Shown here: piece after piece, positions 19,858 to 26,406 of the stretch
Layout: every line of letters begins with the position of its first letter
Position numbering within the stretch: position 1 is the first letter of the stretch
Assembly (NCBI GenBank): GCA_021295915.1
Contig: JAGWBK010000004.1
Location: 31,616 to 95,615, forward strand
DNA: 64,000 nt
Direction of reading: 5' to 3'
From: Dehalococcoidia bacterium
GTDB lineage: Bacteria > Chloroflexota > Dehalococcoidia > Lucifugimonadales > UBA1123
Notes under the pieces: model-generated
Databases searched by the model: none
The model's input: only the letters and a program-made list of their open reading frames with translations
What the model was told of the DNA's origin: nothing
Made by a program: the position numbers and the translations under genes

Positions 19858-20423
19858 CGGGGAGCAAACGACGCCTGTCCTTCAGCATTCCTGAGGGACT
19901 TCAGTCGATATAACTCGTTGATCAAGTCTCGGATTTCATCCGACTCGTCTGCCGTCCTAAACGACCAGGCAATGGCCGAACCCCCTGTGCGGAACAGTGC
20001 TGCGGGTCCGCCAGAGAAGAAGATCCGGTTCACGACTAGGTAGACTCCCATTCCCAGTACCAAGAGGGGTACGATTACTTGCGCTATCTGGTTCTCAAGG
20101 ATTCCGTAGAGGGCGACGCTGAGCACCACCGAGAGGCCCGCCCACAGGAAGGCTCCGTAACCTTCGGTCATTTCTACGAACTCGACCGTGTCAATGTCTT
20201 CCACTGAGGCCATGACGACGTCAGTTCCACTGCCGGTGCCCGCGACGTGAATTATCCTGTAGTTCGTGAGCAATAGTGAATCGGTGCCCCTGCCAGAGTT
20301 TCTTCCCCTCTGGGACCTGGCGCTGATGGATCTTTCGATCTTCTCTCCATCCATCAGTTCAAGCTGTTCAAAATGGTTCTCGTCCTGCTGCAAGCGAGGA
20401 CCTCCTGCGTACAGTCGTTTCAC
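19854..20423 (-). CDS. PH-like domain membrane protein
   Basis: 189 residues. An N-terminal half (about 25-85) reads DGEKIERSISARSQ ... LLLTNYRIIHVAG ... MASVEDIDTVEF, the pattern of bacterial PH-like (GRAM/bPH) domains. Two membrane helices follow (about 88-135) and then a short C-terminal strand-helix segment resuming the domain (SAIAWSFRTADESDEIRDLI). Function unknown. It overlaps the tsaD stop on the opposite strand and is divergent from the alanine-racemase-fold pair. Confidence 0.7.
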   Translation of the reverse strand: MKRLYAGGPRLQQDENHFEQLELMDGEKIERSISARSQRGRNSGRGTDSLLLTNYRIIHVAGTGSGTDVVMASVEDIDTVEFVEMTEGYGAFLWAGLSVVLSVALYGILENQIAQVIVPLLVLGMGVYLVVNRIFFSGGPAALFRTGGSAIAWSFRTADESDEIRDLINELYRLKSLRNAEGQASFAPR

Positions 20424-20540
20424 CTGTATGGTAGCAGACGTCCTATATTGTTCTGTCGGAGTTCCAATAGACGATATGACAGTCCTGTGATAGTCTCAGG
20501 CTGGTTACAATCCGCCATGCGCGGACGCTAGAGGAGTCGT

Positions 20541-21593
20541 ATGGAACGCCCGACATTCAAGCCAATCGGCACCCCTTCAGAGGAGCTCGATACTCCCGCC
20601 CTGGTCGTTGATCTTGATGCCCTGGACGCGAATGTAAGACTCGTTCACAGTGCCATCAGGGACAGTGGCGTCAGCATAAGGCCGAGGCTGGACTACCATC
20701 TCTGTCCCGCAATTGGACACATTCAACTTGGTGCTGCGGGAACGAGTGGAGTTGCGGTGTCCACACTTGGACAGGCGGAAGTGTTCAGTCAGCATGGCTT
20801 CAATGACATTCTTGTGACGAATCTCGTTGTGACTCGTTCAAAGTTGGCCCGGGCTGCGGCGTTGGGGCGTCGGATCAAACTGGCCGTTCTGGCGGATAGC
20901 TCGCATGGCGTCGATGAACTGTCCGAAGCGGCAACGTCGGCAGGTTCGAATCTGGGCGTCGCCGTGGCCGTCAGGACGGATGCCCCTACTTTAGGAGTGA
21001 CTCCCGCGGATGCCGCTCCATTGGCTGCTCAAATCTCTGGATCCCCAAACTTGGACCTGGCGGGGCTTGTTGGCTCTTCCAACCTCGACCACCTGCTTGA
21101 GGCAGTCGACAATTGCAGGGCGTCCGGCATTAACGTACCCAAGGTAATTGCCGGGGGTTCGGCAACTTACGACTCAGATGCAGCATCTGGCGGAGTCACA
21201 GACGTTCTCGCAGGCTCGTACGCACTCAACGACAATTCGCTCGCCTCGCGCCGACCCGAGCTCCTGAAGGCCGTTCGCATTCTTGCCACCGTCGTCAGCA
21301 ACAAGGACGATGGCCTGGTGTGGGTGGACGCTGGTCAGAAGGCCACAAGCATCGATACCGGACTGCCTGCGGTGGACAATGTAGACGGCGTGGCAGTGCC
21401 CAGGATGAGCGCCGAGCACGGGGCCATCGTGAACGAAGCCGGGGATCGCTGGGACCTGGACGTGGGTTCCAAGGTCTGGCTCGTCCCTCACGACGTCGCT
21501 AACACCGCCAACGTCTACGACTACATTCACGCAACAAGAGATGGCCGACTGGAGGCCATCTGGGAAGTCTCTGCCAGGGGACGCTACAACTGA
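20541..21593 (+). CDS. Alanine-racemase-fold (D-threonine aldolase/D-serine dehydratase-like) protein, PLP lysine replaced
   Basis: 350 residues with the LDTPALVVDLDALDANV opening of DSD1/D-threonine-aldolase-type fold III PLP proteins. The motif that normally reads RPHAKTHK, carrying the Schiff-base lysine, here reads RPRLDYHL, so Asp51 stands where Lys is expected. The C-terminal domain keeps SAEHG (His303) and PHD (His327), the region of the family's metal site, though the usual Cys/Asp two residues after the second His is Val329. Probably not a PLP enzyme by itself. It is followed after 29 bases by a paralogue that keeps the lysine. Confidence 0.85.
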   Translation: MERPTFKPIGTPSEELDTPALVVDLDALDANVRLVHSAIRDSGVSIRPRLDYHLCPAIGHIQLGAAGTSGVAVSTLGQAEVFSQHGFNDILVTNLVVTRSKLARAAALGRRIKLAVLADSSHGVDELSEAATSAGSNLGVAVAVRTDAPTLGVTPADAAPLAAQISGSPNLDLAGLVGSSNLDHLLEAVDNCRASGINVPKVIAGGSATYDSDAASGGVTDVLAGSYALNDNSLASRRPELLKAVRILATVVSNKDDGLVWVDAGQKATSIDTGLPAVDNVDGVAVPRMSAEHGAIVNEAGDRWDLDVGSKVWLVPHDVANTANVYDYIHATRDGRLEAIWEVSARGRYN

Positions 21594-21622
21594 CACCTGA
21601 CCGAAAGTAGCAGGGTGAAACC

Positions 21623-22723
21623 ATGACCTCGTACATTCCAACACTGGGTACTCCGATTTCCGAGCTTGAGACACCCGCGCTCGTCCTTGACCTCGATGCT
21701 CTTGAGCACAACTACGAGTACATCGCGAGCCTCTACGCTGACACCGTGTGCAAGATGCGTGAGCACGCCAAGAACGTGAAGACTCCAGCGATTCTACGCA
21801 AGCAGATCGAGGCTGGTGGCACCGTTGGTGGAGTCTGTGCGGCCAAGGTGTCCGAGGCTGAAGTCATGGTCGAAGGCGGCATCACAGACATTCTCATCAC
21901 GAGCCAAGCCGTGACTGAAGACAAGATCGCTCGCATCTGTTCTATGGCGCGCGCTGCTGACGTGAAGGTGGCTATTGACGACCCTCGTAACGTCCAGTTG
22001 ATTTCGGATATCTCAAGCCGGTCTGGAACAGACGTCGGGCTTGTGATTGAGGTTAATACTTCGATGAACAGAGCGGGCATAAGGGGCCCTGATGAAGGCA
22101 TCAACCTTGCCCGCATGGCCACTGACCTGCCTGGAGTCAACTTCAAGGGTGTCATGAGCCATCAGTCCATCACTGGTGAGCCGGATCGAGAGACTCGTTT
22201 CAGCCATGGTAGGCACTGGATGCAGGTGTGCGTAGATGCCAAGCGCGCAATTGAGGACGCGGGTTTCCCAGTTGAGATCGTGTCGACTGGAGAGACCTAC
22301 ACTATCGACGTCGCCCCTGAGATGCCTGAGGTTAACGAGGTGCAGGGCGGTACCTACGCCCTTATGAACACAACCAGCGCCTATATGGAAGAATTCCAAT
22401 TCGCCGGAAAGGTACTGTCTACGGTTGTGAGCCGGCCAGACGGCAACACAGTTATCGGGGATGTAGGCTATCGCGCTTTGGCAGCACCAAACGGCGTCTT
22501 GCCGTCGGTTGAGAACGAGCCTTGCGTCTCTGTCGAGTCCCTCGCACCTGATCACATCGTTCTGAAGTCCGACGGACAGATGCCGCTGAATGTGGGCGAC
22601 CAGTTCCTTCTCCTGAGTGCCCAGCAGGACATCCTTGTTAACCGTTGGGACCAGTTCATCGGGATTCGCAATGGAGTCGTCGAGGACGTCTGGCCAATAC
22701 TGGCAAGAGGCTGCCACCACTAG
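21623..22723 (+). CDS. Alanine-racemase-fold (D-threonine aldolase/D-serine dehydratase-like) protein, PLP lysine kept
   Basis: 366 residues, paralogous to the preceding gene (both open with LxTPALVxDLDAL). It keeps the PLP segment REHAKNVKTPAI with Lys50, and the phosphate-binding and following stretch STGETYTIDVAPE ... VQGGTYALMN. In the C-terminal domain the first metal-site His is present (DHIV, His311), but the second is lost: LLSAQQD stands where the paralogue has LVPHD. Substrate unknown; D-threonine aldolase, D-serine dehydratase and related racemases share the fold. AGCAGGGTG precedes the ATG. Probably co-transcribed with its partner. Confidence 0.87.
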   Translation: MTSYIPTLGTPISELETPALVLDLDALEHNYEYIASLYADTVCKMREHAKNVKTPAILRKQIEAGGTVGGVCAAKVSEAEVMVEGGITDILITSQAVTEDKIARICSMARAADVKVAIDDPRNVQLISDISSRSGTDVGLVIEVNTSMNRAGIRGPDEGINLARMATDLPGVNFKGVMSHQSITGEPDRETRFSHGRHWMQVCVDAKRAIEDAGFPVEIVSTGETYTIDVAPEMPEVNEVQGGTYALMNTTSAYMEEFQFAGKVLSTVVSRPDGNTVIGDVGYRALAAPNGVLPSVENEPCVSVESLAPDHIVLKSDGQMPLNVGDQFLLLSAQQDILVNRWDQFIGIRNGVVEDVWPILARGCHH

Positions 22724-22869
22724 GGTCGCAGGATTCCAATTTGTCTGAGAGGCAGGTCGAGGTGGCTTGCCTTGTTACTCCTCTGTCACGATGCCTATAC
22801 TTGGAGTGACCTTTGCCTCAATTCTAGTGGCGAAGGATTAGGCCATTTTAGTACCCAGGAGGTTGACCG

Positions 22870-23904
22870 GTGAAGGTAGGGATTATCAACGTGACCGGAT
22901 ACGCCGGCATGGAGTTGGCGCGCATTCTGCACCGCCACCCCGAAGTTGAGATCACGGCTGCCACCGGTCGAAGCCAGGCTGGAAAGCGACTCGGGGAGGT
23001 CTTCCCGCACCTGTCCGCCTGTGATGTCGAGATAACACCGGATATCACAGAGAGTGTTGACTTCGTCTTCTCTGCGCTTCCACATGCTGCTAGCGCGGAG
23101 AGACTGGAGCCGTTCATAGACGAAGGCGTCAAGACCGTCGACATCTCTGCCGATTTCCGGTTGAAGGACCTCGAAGAATACACTGGATGGTACAAGATTA
23201 CCCATCCGTGCCCAGAGTACGTCGAGACTGCCGTGTACGGTCTGACGGAACTGCACCGTGATGAGATTGCACAGAGCAATCTCGTCGGCAATCCGGGCTG
23301 CTATCCGTCCGCCGCAATCCTGGCCATGGCGCCTGCTGTTGAAGCAGGCATCATAGACGGGGATGTCGTCGTAGACGCCAAGTCCGGGGTTTCTGGAGCG
23401 GGCAGAGGCGGCTCGGTCGACCTCAACTTCTCAGAGGTCAACGAGAACTTCAAGGCCTACAACCTCGACGGTCATCGTCACCACCCTGAAATCACCCAGG
23501 AGCTCGGTGAACTGAATGGTGGCTCGGACCTTAGACTTACATTTCTGACTCACCTTGTGCCCATGACACGCGGCATTCTCGTCAGTTGCTACGCTCCCCT
23601 GAAGTCCGGGGCCGTACCTGGAGGAGAAGAGGGTAGGGCGGCTGTACGCGACGTCTACAACGATTTCTACGACGGTGAGCCGTTCGCCAAGGTAGTTCCA
23701 CAGGCGCCGCAGACCAAGCACACTTCAGGGAATAACGACTGCGTCATCTTCCCTACAGTCGACCTGCGAGCCGATCGTCTGATCGTCATCGCGTGCCTCG
23801 ACAACCTCGTGAAGGGTGCGGCGGGTGGTGCCGTTCAGAACATGAACGTGATGTGCGGGTTCGATGAGACCGCAGGTCTTGAGCAGCTGGCCCTCTATCC
23901 TTAA
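22870..23904 (+). CDS. argC: N-acetyl-gamma-glutamyl-phosphate reductase
   Basis: NADPH-dependent third step of arginine biosynthesis (or the LysW-type lysine/arginine variant). 344 residues with an N-terminal Rossmann motif (GIINVTGYAGMELARILHRHPE), the catalytic Cys in VGNPGCYPSAA, SGVSGAGRGG and HRHHPEITQEL. GTG 22870 is the start, eight bases after AGGAGG. No other arginine gene adjoins it. Its stop codon abuts the -35 element of the SRP RNA promoter. Confidence 0.95.
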   Translation: MKVGIINVTGYAGMELARILHRHPEVEITAATGRSQAGKRLGEVFPHLSACDVEITPDITESVDFVFSALPHAASAERLEPFIDEGVKTVDISADFRLKDLEEYTGWYKITHPCPEYVETAVYGLTELHRDEIAQSNLVGNPGCYPSAAILAMAPAVEAGIIDGDVVVDAKSGVSGAGRGGSVDLNFSEVNENFKAYNLDGHRHHPEITQELGELNGGSDLRLTFLTHLVPMTRGILVSCYAPLKSGAVPGGEEGRAAVRDVYNDFYDGEPFAKVVPQAPQTKHTSGNNDCVIFPTVDLRADRLIVIACLDNLVKGAAGGAVQNMNVMCGFDETAGLEQLALYP

Positions 23905-23933
23905 TTGACACGGTCAGTGGGCTCACCTAACAT
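23905..23933 (+). promoter_or_regulatory. Promoter of the SRP RNA gene
   Basis: A perfect -35 TTGACA (23905-23910) and a -10 TAACAT (23928-23933) are separated by 17 bases. Initiation about eight bases downstream would fall at 23941-23942, exactly where the folded 5' end of the SRP RNA is predicted. The -35 begins on the base after the argC stop codon. Confidence 0.75.
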
Positions 23934-23941
23934 GAAATAGA

Positions 23942-24209
23942 GGTCGTGCTAGGCGGGGAGATAGCGGTGCCCTGTACTCGCAATCCGCTCTAGCGAGGCT
24001 GAATTCCTCCCAGAGGTTCTGTACCGTCGGCCACTGTCGGCGAGCTTCGATGTTGAGAGCTGGGCCCCATGCGGCGGAGAGCTGTGAACCCCGTCAGATT
24101 CGGAAGAAAGCAGCGGTAAGCGGTAATCTCCGGGCGACGTGGGACTACCTGGCTTGAGTCGGGCCCGCCCGATATGTCGGCGGAAGGGATCGACGGGTGG
24201 TGCACGACC
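23942..24209 (+). ncRNA. ffs: Long-form (Bacillus-type) SRP RNA with Alu domain
   Basis: RNA scaffold of the signal recognition particle. The 5' part (GTGCTAGGCGGGGAGATAGC, then a GGTGCCCTGTACTCGCAATCC segment) matches the Alu domain of Bacillus scRNA almost base for base. The S-domain contains the helix 8 hallmark GAACCCCGTCAG followed by ATTCGGAAGAAAGCAGCGG (family form TCCGGAAGGAAGCAGC). The ends pair as GGTCGTGC (23942-23949) with GCACGACC (24202-24209), closing a 268-nt molecule, close to the Bacillus length of about 270. Within the otherwise gene-free 23905-24248 gap; a minus-strand open frame here is spurious. No clear terminator follows before rsmA. Confidence 0.93.
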
Positions 24210-24248
24210 CTTCAAACCAATTCTTCACGCCATCACTGAAGGCTCTCT

Positions 24249-25088
24249 ATGCCGACTCAGCGCAACACTTTGAGACGAGCATCAGACGGCCACAGTCGAT
24301 TGGGCCAGAATTTCCTTACTGATCGCAATGTCGCTCGACGTATAGTTGCCGCAGCCGCAATCGAACCCGATGATGAGGTGCTGGAGATCGGCCCAGGCCG
24401 TGGTGCACTCACCAAACTGCTCGTTGAGAAGGCGTCGCGGGTCGTTGCAGTTGAGCTCGACGATGTTCTCGCAAGAGAGCTCCCCCCACGAGTCGGAAAC
24501 TCTGATGCGCTGACAGTCGTGCAACAGGACGCTCTCGAATTCGAGCCGTCGCTCCACTTTCACGGCCCCTTCAAGCTAGTGGCAAACCTTCCCTATTACG
24601 TAGCCACGCCACTTGTCCGGCGATTTCTGGCCCTCCAACAAAGGCCCAGTGAACTCATCGTCATGGTACAGAGAGAAGTAGCCGACAATATGACCGCCAG
24701 ACCCGGGCGGATGGGCCTGCTTTCCGTCATGGTGCAACTCTACGTTTCAGCGAGGATCCTGTTCTCAGTGCCACCGAAGGCCTTCCGCCCTCGACCCAGG
24801 GTCGCTTCGGCCGTCGTCAGTCTGGAGCCCCGAATGGATCTCGCAGTTCCCGTGGATGACGCAGACGACTTCATCTCTTTCGTGGCCGCCGGCTTCCGTG
24901 CTCCTCGAAAGCAGATACACAACAGCTTGAAGCTGGGACTACAGGCGCAAACTCAGACCGTTTCGTGTGCGCTCTCCAGTGCCAGCATCGGGGGCAGTAG
25001 ACGACCAGCGACCCTCAGCCTACCCGAGTGGGGAGACCTCTATGTGGCTTGGCAAGAACAGGCCGTCACGGTTATTCCCGAATGCTGA
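24249..25088 (+). CDS. rsmA: 16S rRNA dimethyladenosine transferase (KsgA/RsmA)
   Basis: Dimethylates two adjacent adenosines in helix 45 of 16S rRNA during small-subunit assembly. 279 residues: RLGQNFLTDRNVARRIV at the N-terminus, the SAM-binding EIGPGRGALT, VAVELDD, and the NLPYYVATPL catalytic motif, then the C-terminal helical domain with FVAAGFRAPRKQIHNSL. It overlaps ispE by seven bases, a common bacterial pairing. Confidence 0.95.
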   Translation: MPTQRNTLRRASDGHSRLGQNFLTDRNVARRIVAAAAIEPDDEVLEIGPGRGALTKLLVEKASRVVAVELDDVLARELPPRVGNSDALTVVQQDALEFEPSLHFHGPFKLVANLPYYVATPLVRRFLALQQRPSELIVMVQREVADNMTARPGRMGLLSVMVQLYVSARILFSVPPKAFRPRPRVASAVVSLEPRMDLAVPVDDADDFISFVAAGFRAPRKQIHNSLKLGLQAQTQTVSCALSSASIGGSRRPATLSLPEWGDLYVAWQEQAVTVIPEC

Positions 25089-25945
25089 CCCTCCAGGCTA
25101 GAGCCAAGCTAAATCTCACTCTTGAGGTCCTCGGTAAGAGACCTGACGGCTATCACGAGACAGCGTCTATTGTGCAGACCCTCGAACTGGCCGATACAGT
25201 AACTGTCGAGCCCTGTGACAGTCTGATAGTGACGTGTTCGGCGCCCGACCTCGACAATGAGTCCAACCTGTCCTGGAAAGCCGCAGACCTTCTTCGTCGG
25301 GAATATGGCGTCGCAACCGGCGCCCGTATCTCCATTGAGAAGCATATCCCGGAGTCAGCAGGTCTGGGAGGTGGTAGCGCCGACGCCGCGACGACTATGG
25401 TGGGCCTTAACTCGCTGTGGGGCCTCGGGCTGTCTCCCGACCAATTACGAGCTCTCGCGGCCGAACTCGGCTCGGATGTGCCATTCCTGGTGGACGGCGG
25501 AACAGCGATTGCACTCGGACGGGGAGAGAGAATCCGGTCGCTTCCCACTGCTCCCTTACCGTGGTTCGTATTCGCACTTCCTGCGTCCACGAGACGGGAT
25601 AAGACTGCCTTCATGTACAAGTCCATCACAGAGGAGAACTACACCCGAGGTGGACTTACAAGGAAGCTGGAAGCCCGCATACGTAGCAAAGGGGACATTC
25701 CCGCACAGTTCCTGTTCAACGCATTCGACACGGTCGCAAGAGAAGTTGAGCCGGACGTTGGGCGGTGCTGGTCAGATATGTACGCGGCAGGCGCACGTGA
25801 GATTCACGTAGCTGGCAGTGGCCCAACGGTGTACGCCGCTGTCGAACGCAAGGAGGTAGCAACCGCAGTCCACCTTGTCATGGAGAGGATCAAAGGCTGG
25901 CCGTCGATCATCTCCAGAGCATGGCCCGACGTTGAGTCAGGCTGA
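25082..25945 (+). CDS. ispE: 4-diphosphocytidyl-2-C-methyl-D-erythritol kinase
   Basis: GHMP kinase of the non-mevalonate isoprenoid pathway, phosphorylating CDP-methylerythritol. From ATG 25082 it is 287 residues: ARAKLNLTLEVLGKRPDGYHE at the start, the ATP-binding PESAGLGGGSADAA around residues 90-103, SDVPFLVDGGTA, and VAGSGPTVYA near the C-terminus. The longer frame from 25028 would add residues lying inside rsmA. Overlaps rsmA by seven bases and the next gene by one (TGATG). Confidence 0.95.
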   Translation: MLTLQARAKLNLTLEVLGKRPDGYHETASIVQTLELADTVTVEPCDSLIVTCSAPDLDNESNLSWKAADLLRREYGVATGARISIEKHIPESAGLGGGSADAATTMVGLNSLWGLGLSPDQLRALAAELGSDVPFLVDGGTAIALGRGERIRSLPTAPLPWFVFALPASTRRDKTAFMYKSITEENYTRGGLTRKLEARIRSKGDIPAQFLFNAFDTVAREVEPDVGRCWSDMYAAGAREIHVAGSGPTVYAAVERKEVATAVHLVMERIKGWPSIISRAWPDVESG

Positions 25946-26358
25946 TGTCATTCCTCGTCGCAGGCCTTGCCACAGGGGCTCTGATGGCCCAGACCTTTGT
26001 CATGATTGGATGTCTGACGGCCTTCTTCCTCCTGAAGAATCCACCTCCGAACCTCCAGCAAACACTATCCAAGTACACGCCGGGGACTATCGTGCTCGGT
26101 ATGGTAGCTGCCGCCTACCCTCTGTGGGGGATCATCGGCGTATTGATGTCGTTTCTTTTCATTGCTTTCCAAAACGGCTTTCCAGGTGGCGGTCTCGGAA
26201 GTGCAAATCTTGTTTACACCTGTGGCGTCGCCCTGGCGGCTGTAGCGCTGGCTGCACCCATCATATTCTTGCTGAAAGGCGTCCGAATCGGCATCAGCTG
26301 CCTTGTTGTTTCAGCTGTACTAATTTACGGATGGCTCCTACCCCTGCTGGCAACCTAG
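25945..26358 (+). CDS. Small membrane protein of unknown function
   Basis: 137 residues with about four hydrophobic helices (near 3-30, 47-75, 87-110, 115-135) and almost no charged residues. No family recognised. The start overlaps the ispE stop as TGATG, so it is probably translated from the same transcript. A membrane role near isoprenoid synthesis is possible but unsupported. Confidence 0.65.
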   Translation: MSFLVAGLATGALMAQTFVMIGCLTAFFLLKNPPPNLQQTLSKYTPGTIVLGMVAAAYPLWGIIGVLMSFLFIAFQNGFPGGGLGSANLVYTCGVALAAVALAAPIIFLLKGVRIGISCLVVSAVLIYGWLLPLLAT

Positions 26359-26406
26359 ACGGTCACTGGGCTAATATCCACTGACCACAGTAGGGAGCAG
26401 GAAAGC

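Noticed and set aside
23949-24215. 88-codon minus-strand open frame in the argC-rsmA gap
   Set aside because: It lies over a clear SRP RNA on the plus strand with its own promoter; the frame is a by-product of GC-rich structured RNA.
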